Origin: Eonycteris spelaea
Taxonomy: Eukaryota; Chordata; Mammalia; Chiroptera; Pteropodidae
Length of the DNA stretch: 64,000 nt
Assembly: GCA_003508835.1 (NCBI GenBank)
Contig: PUFA01000546.1
Coordinates: 1-64,000 of the forward strand
Reading direction: 5' to 3'
Positions within the stretch are counted from its first letter, which is position 1; the number at the start of each line of letters is the position of its first letter. Both the position numbers and the translations under genes were made by a program. This document shows, in pieces, positions 26,591-37,671 of the stretch. The notes beneath the pieces are model-generated. The model was not told where the DNA came from. It was given only the letters and a program-made list of their open reading frames with translations, and searched no databases.

Positions 26591-26858
26591 AAGCAACAAA
26601 TGAACTGGACAAATAAATGGAGACTCATGGACATGGACTATAGACTAGTTGTTACCAGAGATTAGAGGGTGGGGGAGGGGGAGGTAGACAGGGTAAAGAG
26701 GGTTAAATAGGTGGTGACAGAAAGAGATCTAACTATGGGAGGTGAACATACAGTGTAAACATATATATGCCTTACTGTTACAGTGTACAGATGAAACATT
26801 GGATTTCACTGATTACCGTCACCATAAAAAATAAAGAATTTTTAAAAAAGGAACATGG

Positions 26859-27337
26859 CTATCTTCATCTTCATGGCCCCTATACAGTAATTGGACTCAG
26901 CAGTCTGAAACACCCAACCTCACTCCAGTCCTTTTTGTTCTACTCTTGGCAGTCCCTGGGTGCAATGTATCAGCCCCCATGCATCACCCTTATTTAATCT
27001 GAGAAGCACAGCTCTCAATAACACGACTGGAGACTTCATTTTGAAAAATACTTTCTAAATGTTATCTTTTTTTGTTTTTCATCAAAGGGAATTTTCTAGA
27101 ATTGAACTATGAAATCCATTGAATGAGATGACTCATAGGAATTAATAACTTTGGTGAGTACTTTATATCAAAGTTTTCGAAAACATTAAATTATCTAAAG
27201 ATTTCAATCTGACCTCAAATACTCTGCCCTAAACATGTTATTTCAGAAATACACTTTGATAGCCTCACCTTAGACATTAATTGCATAACACTTAACAGAT
27301 AAAGTTTGTTTACTCCATTCACTCCGAGATGACTCAC
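26859..27337. other. NPHP1 intron, nothing assigned
   Basis: Intronic sequence between L1#1 and the next exon. The block 26880-27030 may be an old interspersed repeat, but I cannot name it. Confidence 0.4.
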
Positions 27338-27411
27338 CTGGGGAGAAAAGGTCCATGTTTTGGGCTTTTTAGGTTTCATGTGGCTCTGACTGTATGAATG
27401 TTGCTCAGAAC
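27338..27411 (-). CDS. NPHP1: NPHP1 coding exon (~417-441), one base short
   Basis: Acceptor CTCATTTCAG and donor GTGAGT are both good. The exon reads VLSNIHTVRAT, then a premature TGA in the literal frame. Shifting by one base restores KPKKPKTWTFSPQ, as in nephrocystin-1. The exon is 74 bp where its neighbours demand 75. The lost base is a G of the tryptophan codon after RAT. Everything else, including both splice sites, is well preserved, which argues for an assembly deletion or a very recent mutation and against old decay. Confidence 0.92.
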
Positions 27412-28379
27412 CTGAAATGAGATTTTCCCATTTGAAATCATGTAGATAGCTCTCTGAAACATCACCACATCCATGCCCTGAATGGCTAACAGTGGCTATA
27501 CTGTGTGAAATAGAGGGAGAGGGAGTCTTTCACTTCTTACTTTGTGTAATTCTGTAATTTTTTTCTTTTAACACCAAGTACATACATAACTTTTTAAATG
27601 CATACAAAAGAGTGTTATAGTAGTTACTTGTAAGACAATGAAAGAATAAAATGAATTCATACTCAGATCTTTGTGCTGATAATAATTCTATTAAGAGAAA
27701 TGCTTAATATCTGGGATAGGTATACCAGAAAAGTAAGTGAAATTTCAGGTACAAATGACCTTTTAAGAAATGTAACCCCCAAGACAGACAATGTTAACAG
27801 CTCAGAAAAATGGTTCAGTTTTCTTCAAAATCTCTAGGCCCACAAGTTTATTTTTCCTGCAATTTAATTTCCTGGGAAATGCTACAGCAAGAAGTTAGTC
27901 CTATAATATACATAAGACAATGAAATGCAAAAGGAGCAAAAAGTATAAAGAAGAGTTCAAATTCTATAAAGTCATGGCTAAAATTGACATATTCCAAAGG
28001 AACAGACAATATATTTTTATTTTTGATAAAAACATTTCAGTAGTACACTTCTAAAACTAACCTTTAAATGTAATTAGAAATTCTCCCAAGCATATCATAT
28101 TAGGTCGAATTCATTTCACTGCTAAGTCCCTACTGGTAGGCAGCTAGGAGTAACTTATAGGCAGCTAAGTGGTTCTCCAAATAGAGTAAGTTCCCATTAC
28201 CATCAGTAGCTAATATATATGAATTTACTTAAACTCTTCCTAAAATATATATTCTCAACCTGGACTTCTAAAGAGCAAACTCCTCCTGATTATTACATGC
28301 TGTGTTATGTGAGACTGCATTTTATTTATCCTGAGCTTTCAGATGAGAGGAGAGTTTACAGCTGAAAAATATTAGAGAA
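27412..28379. other. NPHP1 intron, nothing recognised
   Basis: A/T-rich intronic DNA with no exon or assignable repeat seen. Confidence 0.4.
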
Positions 28380-29215
28380 AACAATGGCAAAAAAAAAAAA
28401 AATCAACCTACAGATTCGAGAAGCTGAACAAACTCCAAACTGGATAAACTCAAGAAATCCATGCCAAGATACAGCATAAACATCTGAAAACTAAACAGAA
28501 ATATCTGGAAAGCAGTGAGAGAGGAACATAGCTTGATTAACTGACAGGGAAACAATTCTCATGGGAAACCACAGAGGCCAGAAGAAAGTGGCATGATATT
28601 TGTCAAGTGTCAAAAGAATCGCCAACCCAAATTCTATATCAAGTAAAATATCCTTCGCAAATGAGGTGGGGAGAGACATTCTCAGATAAAGAAAAACTAA
28701 GACAGTTTGCAGCCAGCAGGCCTACCTGAAAAGGTTGGTTAAAGGATATTTTCCAAACAGGAAGGACTCAATAAAAGAGGGAATCTCTGAGAATCAGGAA
28801 GGAAGAACAATGAGAAGAATTAAAATAAAGGGTAAGCACAACACATTTTCTTTTGCGTTTTCTAAATTGTGCTTGATAGTTGAAGCAAAAATTATAATAT
28901 TGTGTGATGTGGTTCTCAATGTATGTGAGGGAAATATTTAAGATGATTATATTATAAAGGGAGGGTACAGGGAAGTAAAGGGAGGTAAGATTTCTATACT
29001 CGATTCAAACTGGAACAGTGTCACTAGTAGACTGTGGTAAGTTGTGTATGTATAAATAACATCTGGAGTAACCACTAAAAAAGCTAAAAAGAGAGATCCA
29101 CTCAATAACACTACAGATAATTCAAAATGGAGTTCTAAGAAATGTTCAAGTAATATACACCAAGGCAGGGAAAGAAACAGAATAAAAAGGAGAGAAAATC
29201 AACAGTAAACCCCAC
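28380..29215 (+). mobile_element. Old L1ME/HAL1-type ORF1 and 3' region
   Basis: The sequence follows ancient L1 ORF1: an A-run, ATGGGAAACCACAGAGGCC, AGAAGAAAGTGGCATGATAT, ACATTCTCAGATAAAG, GCCAGCAGGCCTACCTGAAA. This is the C-terminal ORF1 area, followed by a non-coding 3' part without ORF2. The lack of ORF2 fits a HAL1-like or truncated element. It is strongly diverged. Confidence 0.65.
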
Positions 29216-30019
29216 CCCAAAAACAGCACACTAATGATTTCAGATTCCTTTCCAGTACCTGACTGCTTTGAATGCTTTTCATTGGGTTCAGGGGTTTGCT
29301 TTTGGTATATCGCCCAGAATTCAATTATCACCTCTGGGCAAGTTGTTCTGAGAAGAGCTTACGTGGCCATTATTGGAAGCAGCGTCTTGTTAATTTTTAA
29401 AAATGCTTTTCAGTTGTAACTAGGTTTAGATTTATTAAAGAACCACTCAAGTCAATAGCATGAGTATTTGTTCTATAACTTCTCAATTTGGAAAGTTGAC
29501 AAATTAATTTTACAATTTCTATTATTTTTCTGTAAAATAACTTCTATTATTTTGATGTCATTTAAAACAAAATTCCAATCTTTGTCTTATGTTCTCATAT
29601 ATGAGAATAGAGAGAGGTATAGCAGAAAATATCAAACCAGAACTAAGGAAAAGGCAATTCATCTTTTCTTGGTCACTGATGACACCTACTGTCTCATTAG
29701 TGGCAGTGGTTTTTGTGCAGAATGTGGAAGTAAGGATCACTATAACACAAGTTCATTTATTTACCCCAGTTCAGATGAGAGAAAGGAAGGTGCTTTCCTC
29801 ATGACATGAGTTAGAAGTATACTCAATTGTGGGCAATAGCTTAATCCACAAACTCGTCCAGATCTGATCTGCTTTCGGTGTTCCCAATGTCAATAATATA
29901 CCACCATTGAACCCCGTTCTCCCTCACCTGCCAAATCCATCCATCACCAAAATGTGTTGATTTTTACCTCTCATCTCTACCTCCACTTCCCTAATCTAAG
30001 TCTTATCATCTATCACACA
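29216..30019. other. NPHP1 intron, nothing recognised
   Basis: Intronic DNA. Overlapping open frames of up to 113 codons (29468-29809) show no domain, no codon bias and no splice context that I can support. Confidence 0.4.
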
Positions 30020-30215
30020 TTTACTATTTTCCATGTATTGTTCTAAGTGCTTTATTTATGTTAACTCATTTATTCCTTACACTGACCCTAAAAGATGTAT
30101 GTATACCAGACGAGGAAAGTGAGAGCAAGGTCAAGTACTCTGGTCAGCATACCATACTTAGAAGACTGTAGAGCCAGGGCTAATCCTAGGCAGGCTGGCT
30201 CCAGTTTTTGTTTTC
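30020..30215 (-). repeat. MIR SINE fragment, reverse orientation
   Basis: Reverse-complement MIR blocks are present: TATTGTTCTAAGTGC, TTAACTCATTTATTCCTTAC, GACGAGGAAAGTGAGAGC. Confidence 0.7.
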
Positions 30216-30259
30216 TTGAAGGTGACACATGCTGCGCTTTGACCACCACACTGTACTAT

Positions 30260-30645
30260 AACTCCCAAATATCTACTCATGCCTCTGTCCCCCCTAATTC
30301 ATTTCCAGAGAGGAGCCAGAGATCTTTCCAAAACATAAATCTAAATTGTGCCCCTTACCCAATTCTCCTGTTTTTAGGATAAAGACAAAACTTCCTAACA
30401 CCATGGCTTACAATGTCCAATACTATACTCCTTTCTGATGTTTCCCATTTCATCCTAGTCTGCACTTCCCCTCGCTCTCTCCCCTCAGCCATACTAGTCT
30501 CTCATTTCCCAAGTCTTTTCCTACTAAGAACTTCATCTGTTCTGCTTCTTGAATCAGGTACACATGTCCCTTTCTCTTTGCCCTTGTAAAGGCCTATTCA
30601 CCACTCAGGAGAGAGTCAGACCATCCATTTGAGAATTCTCTAAGG
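30260..30645 (+). repeat. L2 fragment
   Basis: L2 order is visible: CATAAATCTAAATTGTGCCC, AATTCTCCTG, GGATAAAGACAAAACTTCC, ACCATGGCTTACAATGTCC, then CACTTCCCCTCGCTCTCTCC. Confidence 0.7.
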
Positions 30646-30689
30646 TAAGCACCTAGTGCTATCAACATCCCTGAGCAATGCTTTAGCCA

Positions 30690-32870
30690 ATATCCCACAG
30701 ATTATATGTTACATTTTCCTTTTTTGTTCAAAATATTTTCTAATTTCCATTTAACCTATTATTTAGAATCTGTTGTTTCATTTCCAATTATTTAATGCTT
30801 TCCAGATATCTTTGTTACTCATTTCTAATTCAATTCACATTCAATAATGTGAATTGAAGACCATACAGTGTATGATTTCAATCCTTTCAATTTGTTTGGG
30901 TTCATCTATCTTGCTGAATGTTCCCTATGCACTTAAGAGAATGTGTTTTTACTATTTGGGAGTGGAGTCTTATACAAATGTTAATTAGATAAGCTTGATG
31001 GTATTATTCTATTTTTTTTCTTATCCTTATAATTTCTGTCTGCCTGTTCTATAGATTATGGAGGGAAAAGTGTTGAAGTTTCCAATTTAACTGTGGCTTT
31101 GCCCATTTCTCCTTCTGGTTCTATCAATGTTTACTTCATGTATTTGGAAACTCTGATGTTAGGTTTATACACATTTAGGATTACTACAACTTCTTGGTGA
31201 ATCGTCCCTTTCATCATGTAGTGTATCTCTTTATTCCTGGTAATTGTCCTAGATCTAGAGTTTATTTTGTCTGATATTAATATATTTTGAGTGCTATGTC
31301 TTTTTCTTCTACCTTTAGCCTGCCCGTGTTATTATATTTAAGGTAGGTTTCTTGTACATAGCCTATGGCTGGATCTCTCTCACTATGGTTTTGTGTTTTC
31401 CTGATGACTTATTATATGTTTGAGTATCTTTTTATATGCTTCTTAGTTTTTCATATAGATTTTCCTTTTTAAGTGCTTGTTCAAGTCTTTCACCCTATTG
31501 AATTACCTTATCCTTTGACTTTTTCCTGATCTTAGGGGAAAAGTGTTCAGTATTTCACCACTAAGTATGAGAAGCTAGCTTTAGTCTTCTCTTGTTGCCC
31601 TTTACCAATCTGGAAAATTGGTAAAGAGGAAATCCCATAATTTTAAAAAATTATGAATGGGTCTTGAAAATTTGTTCAAATGCTTTTTTTTAAGGCGAGG
31701 CAACCCTTAGTTGACCTCACAGGTTGCAAGGATCTTGTCAGCTTACAATCCCTTATTTTTTATTTTATTTATGTCTATAGCACCTGGTCTTCCTAGGTGG
31801 TCACCCATCCAAGTACTAACCAGGCCAACTCTGCTTAGCTTCCGAGATCAGATGGGATCTGGCTTGTTCATCAAATACTTCTTCTAAATCCATTGAGATG
31901 ACTATATATTTTTCTTCTTTAGTTCTGTTACTATGGCTTATTACAATGATCTATTTCAAATGTTAAATGTTGGTTACACAGCTATGTGCATTTGAATCTC
32001 TAGAATTCAAATTCAATATTTTCCAATTAGTCATGAATTTAATTTGCTAATATTTTGTTTAGAATTTTAGTTTTGATATTCATGAGGGATACTGGTCTTA
32101 TAATTTTTTCTCTCCAGCAATGTCTGGTCATATTTTTGGAATCATGTTTTTCCTGGCTTATAAAAGGAAGTTGGGAAGCATTCCTCTTTATTTATTCTTT
32201 GGAAGAATTTGTGTACAACTGGTATTATTTCTTCCTTAAACGTTTGGAGGAATTCACTATTGAAGCCTTGTAGGCCAAAGTTCTCTTTGTTGGAAGATTT
32301 TAAATTACAGTTTCAATTTCTTTAACAGAGGTTATTTAAAATTTCTATTTTTTCTTCTATCAGTTTCTGTAAATTACGGTTTTAAAGGGATTTATCTATT
32401 TATCTACATTGTTAAATTTATTGGCATAAAGATGTTTATAATATCCCTTATTGTTCTTTTAATGTCTGTGGGATCTGTGATGAAGTCTTCATTTTCATGT
32501 CAGATATTGATCATTTGTTTTCTTTATCACTTTTTAAAATTTATTGATAAGTCTTACTATGCATTCTCTCAATTTTAATAATATTTTCAAAGAATAAACT
32601 TTTGCCTTTTTCAATTTTCTATTTTGTTCATTAAGTTCTAATCTTATATTATTATTTCCTCCATTCTTTTTTTCTTCCTGTTCTAGCTTCTTGAGTTGAG
32701 AACTCTGATCACTGATTTAAATTTTTTCTTTCTTGTCTAGCACATGTAATTAAAAATATTAATTTTCATCTATACACTATTTTAAACTGTAGCACATAAG
32801 CATGTCGATTTTTTTTAGAGTCATTCAAATTCTTTCCTCTAGGTAGGCGCTAGGTAAAAAATATTCTCTT
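30690..32870 (-). mobile_element. Old L1M ORF2, sense to NPHP1, split by a 5S-headed SINE
   Basis: The plus strand shows the reverse complement of L1 ORF2 endonuclease and RT regions, for example CTTGGTGAATCGTCCCTTTC, GTATCTCTTTATTCC, TTTTGTCTGATATTAATAT. It is very old and carries no open frame. The 5S rRNA-headed element at 31690-31863 sits inside it, and the L1-like text continues on both sides. Confidence 0.75.
31690..31863 (-). mobile_element. 5S rRNA-headed SINE-like retroposon
   Basis: On the minus strand, 31863 down to 31774 matches 5S rRNA: CATCTGATCTCGGAAGCTAA, then TGGTTAGTACTTGGATGGG, and the end CAGGTGCTATAGAC. About 27 nt of the 5S 5' end are absent. It continues as an A-rich linker and about 55 nt of non-5S sequence (ending GGTTGCCTCGCC) with an A-tail, which appears as a T-run on the plus strand at 31684. 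TGTTCAAATGCTT and TGTTCATCAAATACTT flank it as an imperfect target-site duplication. 5S-derived SINEs are known from fruit bats and a few other vertebrates. A plain 5S pseudogene with an unrelated neighbour is the alternative. Confidence 0.7.
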
Positions 32871-33004
32871 AAGAATCAGGGAGGAGTTAAATAGAAAAGG
32901 ATACAAGGAAACATTGTAAGGCGAGGGTAATACTCCCTGATCTGTATATTTGTCAAAAATGCAACACACTGTGCACTTAAAAAGTGAACTATATAGAATA
33001 CTAT

Positions 33005-33135
33005 AAGACAGGCATCAGTACCTTTTTGTAGGTGAAAAATCTAAGGATTAGAGGAGTTAACTGCGATATATATACCAACATGACATACCTAGCAACTGAA
33101 AGAGCCAGGAATTAAGTCTATGTCATCAAAACCCA
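33005..33135 (-). repeat. Probable MIR fragment, reverse orientation
   Basis: Weak reverse-complement MIR blocks are present (GGCATCAGTACCTTTTTGTA, GGATTAGAGGAGTTAACTGC, AAGAGCCAGGAATTAAG). The call is low confidence because of age. Confidence 0.5.
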
Positions 33136-33159
33136 TGTGGTTTGTATTCTACCATTATT

Positions 33160-33650
33160 TTATAGACATACACATACATATACACATAACATATACATAC
33201 ACACAAATATATGAGTTATAACATACACATACACACATGTACAACCGCACACCACAATATACACATACATACATATACACATACATACATATAATCATAT
33301 ACATATTCACAGACATATATACACATATATTTATATATAAACATACACATACACACATGCAAACATATAACAAAAGAGAGAATGCAAGATAGAGACAGAC
33401 AGATCCTATGCAGTACACATATATATGCACATATACATTCACATACATATTAACATATACATAATCATATACATACATATAAATATACAAACACAAATAA
33501 TCTACACATATACATAACACATATGCATACACTTGTACATAAATATACACATACACACACACGTAGACATATAACAAAGGAGAGACTGAGAGAAAGACAG
33601 AGACAGATGGACCCCAATGCACTAACAAAACATTTTCCATCCTGAAATGA
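33160..33650. repeat. (TACACA)n microsatellite with a ~203-bp higher-order repeat
   Basis: Imperfect TA/CA-rich hexamers dominate. Two larger blocks recur about 203 bp apart. One runs from ACATATAACAAAAGAGAG (33364) to CAGACAGATCCTATGCA. The other runs from ACATATAACAAAGGAGAG (33568) to CAGACAGATGGACCCCAATG with GC-richer ends, so a minisatellite-scale duplication overlies the microsatellite. Long open frames here (up to 161 codons, rich in Y, V, C and I) are composition artefacts. The block ends about 30 bp from an NPHP1 donor. Confidence 0.9.
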
Positions 33651-33677
33651 ACCGATGTGTTTCTTCAGTAAGCTCAC

Positions 33678-33806
33678 CTTATTACCATCAAACAGGCAGA
33701 GGCGCACATGTCTGCTGAGAACCTGGATGCTCACTCCTGGAAGAGGAATCATTTTACAGCTCCACAGGGTCAGAATCGATAAAATACGACTTGGTCTTGA
33801 CCTAAT
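33678..33806 (-). CDS. NPHP1: NPHP1 coding exon, homology-region segment (~374-416)
   Basis: An intact 129-bp exon of exactly 43 codons, with acceptor TTATCTCTCAG and donor GTGAGC. It reads [17 protein letters not shown], then [26 protein letters not shown]. The IPLPG and [12 protein letters not shown] motifs identify nephrocystin-1. The phase is 0 at both ends. No lesion is visible. It lies next to a long microsatellite, which spares the donor. Confidence 0.97.
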
Positions 33807-34253
33807 CTGAGAGATAAATTCATCATTAAAAAGGTTTACTTTTATGACTTATAAGACAAAATCATTTTCAAAAAATACCTTTTACACTTAAGAATATGTA
33901 CATAGAATAAAAAAGAATAAAGGAAAAAGTTTACTTACAAATATATATCCACAAGAAAATGTCAATAGTATGTTCAATTTAAATCAAAACTTTAGGTAAA
34001 TTTTTCATGCATATGTAAAATACTTTGCATGTGGAGGTGGATAAATGCATAAAATTTGTGATGAACAGTTAGTACAATCAGATAAAATGTGTAACCTGAC
34101 CATTGAATCACTCTACTCCAGGTTCATTCACAGTCATTCTTCTATAATGTGGGTAAGTATATACAGTCAACTAGTATTTATAATACCCAGCTGGCTCCTC
34201 ATTGGTTTAATTCCAAGTATTCATCTACACTGTTACTGGCTTCTTATACAGAT
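33807..34253. other. NPHP1 intron, nothing recognised
   Basis: Intronic DNA with no exon or assignable repeat. Its last 11 bases (CTTATACAGAT, 34243-34253) are the left target duplication of the next element. Confidence 0.45.
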
Positions 34254-34356
34254 TTTTTTTTTCAGCCAAAAAAAAAAAAAAAGTTTCAATGAGAAGGGCA
34301 AGTACACTTCCACGATGTGGAAGCGGGCCTGAGCAAGAGAAGTGTGGCTCAAAGGC
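34254..34356 (-). mobile_element. Short LTR R-region-like retroposon, copy 1
   Basis: On the minus strand, a unit of about 100 nt starts GGCCTTTGAGCCACACTTC, continues CTTGCTCAGGCCCGCTTCC, GTGGAAGTGTACTTGCCC and a poly(A)-signal-like ATTGAAA, and ends in a T-run/GGCTG and an A-tail. CTTATACAGAT (34243-34253) and CTTATGCAGAT (34357-34367) are an 11-bp target-site duplication with one mismatch. The copy at 57467-57577 has the same 5' end. The text resembles the R region of a retroviral LTR up to its polyadenylation site. No A or B box for Pol III is evident. Confidence 0.8.
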
Positions 34357-34367
34357 CTTATGCAGAT

Positions 34368-35038
34368 GTTTTGACAAAGAAAATGACCTGCATTGGAAAC
34401 AATTATTCATTTCTACTTCACGGGTATAGTTCATGATGTAAATAAATAAATTGACATTCTGGTTTCTCATGTAAGCATATCTTTAATTCTTACATTCTTC
34501 TTTATTGGTCATGGGCCTTTCCACCTAACTATAGCACTGAAAAAAATAAGATAACATGTAAAAGCTTGTCAGTTTTGCAATTGAAGAAATGGGAGCTGAA
34601 TATTTTAGTTATTTGGGTAGAGGTCCACACAATAAAATGCCATTTATTCTAGTACTAGTACACTAATGGACCAAATACAACATCTTTGTTGACTTGTAAT
34701 AAAGATATTTAATAGTAAAAAATTCCAGGCAATGATCAGGTTGACAGGGAAAAGGGCACTAAAATTCTGTGCCACCCCACCCACAAAATGTGGCCATATT
34801 GGGTCCTTTTATTCTTCCCCTATGGTTCTGGAAGGGAGAAAAAGTAGAAGGTAAATAGGAAGGGGAGTGATATGCTCTAATGTGGTTTATAACTGCTAAA
34901 AAATCAGAGTGTACAATTAAATATCAAGAGTATTTCCTACTTCAATAGTGGGGATACAAGAATCTTTTACTCTAAGCTATCCCAAAGAAGTATAATCATA
35001 AAGTATTACCAATGTCCTCAATCCTACTTAATCAAATA
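34368..35038. other. NPHP1 intron, nothing recognised
   Basis: Intronic DNA between the short retroposon and the trinucleotide repeat. No exon or assignable repeat was seen. Confidence 0.4.
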
Positions 35039-35042
35039 ATAT

Positions 35043-35083
<41 letters not shown>

Positions 35084-35121
35084 ACTATACTTTCTTCTAC
35101 TACTACTACTACTACTACTAT
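35039..35121. repeat. (TAC)n trinucleotide microsatellite
   Basis: Two runs of TAC units (35039-35083 and 35097-35121) are separated by a short interruption (TTACTATACTTTCTTC). Length is likely to vary between individuals. Confidence 0.97.
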
Positions 35122-35129
35122 GATGACAC

Positions 35130-35290
35130 TAGCTAACATTTCCTGAGTTATCATAAGCAGGCGCTGTTGTCAGGCCCTTCAAAACATATAATGTAATTAT
35201 TACAACAATCCTATTTTGGAAGTATTAGTATTATTATTCACTTTTCACAGATGAAGAAATTGAGGTAAAAAGTGATTAAGATAGATACAT
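35130..35290 (-). repeat. MIR SINE fragment, reverse orientation
   Basis: Reverse-complement MIR blocks are present: CAGGCGCTGTTGTCAGGCCC, ATTACAACAATCCTATTTTG, CACTTTTCACAGATGAAGAA, ATTGAGGTAAAAAGTGATTA. Confidence 0.75.
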
Positions 35291-35523
35291 AGTACTATCC
35301 CTTTTGTAACGATGGAGAAAAGAGCAATAAATAAGAGAAATAAGATGAAGTCACAGTAACAAATCCAAGTTTTATGTTAGCTGAAACTCACTGAGTGGTT
35401 CAAAATTACGATACAGAGATCATTTTTTTTCTGTTTTCTATAATGTATTAATCAATTTACATGTTATTAATATACTTGCAATAATGACACAATCATAATC
35501 ATACTGGTAGTGACTATACTTAC

Positions 35524-35618
35524 AGTGCCTGTCTTAGCATCCCATATGAGATCTCTGAAGGCCAGCTGTGAAGGAGCGAGCTCTGGCTGTAAGAAATAAC
35601 TTGCTCGAAACTGATTCC
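35524..35618 (-). CDS. NPHP1: NPHP1 coding exon, homology-region segment (~342-373)
   Basis: An intact 95-bp exon with acceptor TATTTTTGCAG and donor GTAAGT. Two bases complete the glycine codon split from the exon at 36962. It then reads [38 protein letters not shown] and AFRDL are strongly conserved in nephrocystin-1. No lesion is visible. Confidence 0.97.
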
Positions 35619-36961
35619 CTGCAAAAATAATTTTTTCCTTTATTTTCTTACAAGAAAGGAATAAAATTCAAAGTTAAAAATCTACAATGTTTTACTACAA
35701 ACTTAGGAAACAGACACCCAAAAGGCCAAGCTGCTTGCTGGAAATGGGCTTCTTAAGACAGAGGCACCAATAGAGATTTACACATAAAAACAACAGATAA
35801 AATGTAAAAATAGAAGCACCTAATTGCTGATCTCAGAGCAGCTTTAAGGAAGATCTGAAAGAATGTTAGGCCAATAACATGTCCCATGATGAAGATGATC
35901 CATTCAAATATTTTTGAAATACGCAGAAAATCTATAAAAACTTTTTGGAGATTTAAAATATGTATATAAAATAGTTAATTTCACATCTTAAAACCATTTT
36001 GACACTGTTCTCCCTATTTGTAGTCATGAAAAATACTTACCTACAAAATCATATATTCATTCAAGAAATCATCTTTTGAGTTCCTACTCTGTGCCAGATA
36101 CTATGCTAGGATCTGGAAATACAAATGTGAACGGGGAAATATGTTCCTATCCTTATTTGCTTACAGTTGAGTAGGGAAACAATTAAAAAATTAAGTAGAC
36201 AAGAGAATAAATAATTATAAGCTGACTTAGATCCATAAAGGGTGCTCAGTGGACAGGAGTGAGGGGAACTACATTATACTCAAGGAAGTCTTCTTTGGGA
36301 AGGTAGAATTTACCCTGAGACCAAAGGAAGAGAAGGAGTTGGGTGTTCATGAGAAGTTGGGGTGCTGAGAGCAGAGGAACCTCAAAGCAGCCCTTCCATG
36401 GATAACTCCACAACTCAATGTATCAGGACAGCTTCCCCTAACACCATTCTTCTTTAAAATGAGCTTATAGACAAATATTGTCAAGTACAGGGAAATCCAA
36501 GAACAAGTAAGAAAACAGAAAAGGTGAATGGAGATAACTTTAGAAAAGTCTTGCTGTGAAGAAAAGTGAAAAAAGGGAGCCTTCACCTAGAAAAGGACAG
36601 GGCTGGAGAGGCAGGTTCTTTGAGGTGGGAGGTATTGGGCATGCTAGTACTACTGATGAGGGAAGGAGCTGGTGAGAGAAGGGAAGTGGGCTGAAGATAC
36701 AGGGAAGGGCTGACCATTAAGACAGTCATGTTTCTGGAATAAAGGAAAGGGGCTGGAGCCCAGAGCACAAGTAAACAGGCTGGCCTCTGACAGTACCATG
36801 GCCTTCTCCATTGTCATAGGAAAGACAAGGAAAAGATGAAAACCAATGAGATGTGAGGTTCAATATCTTTTAAATAATTTGTTTTGGCTAAAACAAGAAA
36901 CTTAGACATAAAGCTTGACTGATTAACTAAAAGTCTGTGGTGGCTGATAGACACCTGTTAC
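35619..36961. other. NPHP1 intron with an unassigned ancient repeat
   Basis: From about 36050 to 36340 the sequence has the feel of a mammalian-wide ancient repeat (GAGTTCCTACTCTGTGCCAG, TACAAATGTGAACGGGG, AAGGAAGTCTTCTTTGGG), but I cannot name the family. The rest is unassigned, with no exon found. Confidence 0.4.
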
Positions 36962-37049
36962 CTTCCTCCAGAAGCTGGAAGAGCATGGAAGGCCTGAATC
37001 CTGCAGGAATAGCTCCCATCGTGGTCAACACATCAACAGTGCTTATTTG
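36962..37049 (-). CDS. NPHP1: NPHP1 coding exon, start of the homology region (~313-342)
   Basis: An intact 88-bp exon with acceptor CACCATCTTCAG and donor GTAACA. It reads [29 protein letters not shown], and ends with the first base of a glycine codon completed at 35618. The [11 protein letters not shown] motif is diagnostic. A 107-codon open frame on this strand reads through both borders into intron. Only the part given here is exonic. Confidence 0.97.
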
Positions 37050-37339
37050 CTGAAGATGGTGAAAACAAATTGATTTACTTGTTTTTATTCGTTTCTTCAC
37101 ATTTACAGTATTCCCTTTATCAGACGAACACAGCAATTTAACCGCCAATTCCTTGAGGAGGCCATCACTGAATCTTGGCCTCTCCCAAGGATCTAACCCC
37201 ATGCTGCACCCAATGAGCAGAGCTCTGTGCTCCTGCACATCCCTCATCAAAATGTCCCTCTAAGGTATGTCATGTAACAAATGAGCTAATGTCATAAATT
37301 GATACACACAAAAGAACTAATGGGTTTTTTTGTATATAT

Positions 37340-37376
<37 letters not shown>

Positions 37377-37671
37377 TGAGTATGTCCATATAAGTGAGAA
37401 GCAGGGTAAAAGGTCAGAAAGAATATTAATTAAATTGTTAAAGGTGGTTACTTATGGAGGGGAATGGACTTTCATTTGTTATATAATTTTTAAATGACAA
37501 AATTATGGATACTTTCTTACTTTTTTGAGCTTTCTGGAATTTTTCATGTTAACTGAAATTTAATAGTAATCTTTACCGAAATGATAGAAAATTCAGGCAG
37601 AATCAATGAGAGATATTTACAAGCTCTCAAATCTACTCTTCTTATAGAAAAGACATAATAGGAAATGTTAC
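37050..37671. other. NPHP1 intron with a CA repeat
   Basis: Intronic DNA with a dinucleotide repeat at 37332-37374. The rest holds no exon that I can support. The block 37400-37560 resembles an old L1 3' region, at low confidence. Confidence 0.4.
37332..37374. repeat. (CA)n microsatellite
   Basis: An uninterrupted run of CA dinucleotides follows TATATATGTA. Confidence 0.97.

Larger units (their letters stand above)
20347..26845 (+). mobile_element. Near full-length L1 (L1#1)
   Basis: A 6.5-kb L1 with all parts in order: 5' UTR (20347-21110), ORF1 (from 21111), inter-ORF region, ORF2 (from 22834), and a 3' UTR ending in an A-rich tail. AAAAGAACATGG (20335-20346) and AAAAGGAACATGG (26846-26858) form the target-site duplication. 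An LTR-like block splits ORF1. It is antisense to NPHP1, inside the intron between the exons at 19027 and 27338. Many single-base indels and a mutated catalytic motif mean it cannot move. Confidence 0.95.

Noticed and set aside
33155..33640. 161-codon open frame on the minus strand rich in Y, V, C and I
   Set aside because: It is the translation of a TA/CA microsatellite. Repetition of the DNA, not selection, keeps it open.
33160..33650. CRISPR-like repetition
   Set aside because: No constant repeat with unique spacers; it is a eukaryotic microsatellite. No Cas genes, and the window is mammalian.
36927..37250. 107-codon open frame as a single coding unit
   Set aside because: Only 36962-37049 is an NPHP1 exon. 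The rest is intron read through both splice sites.
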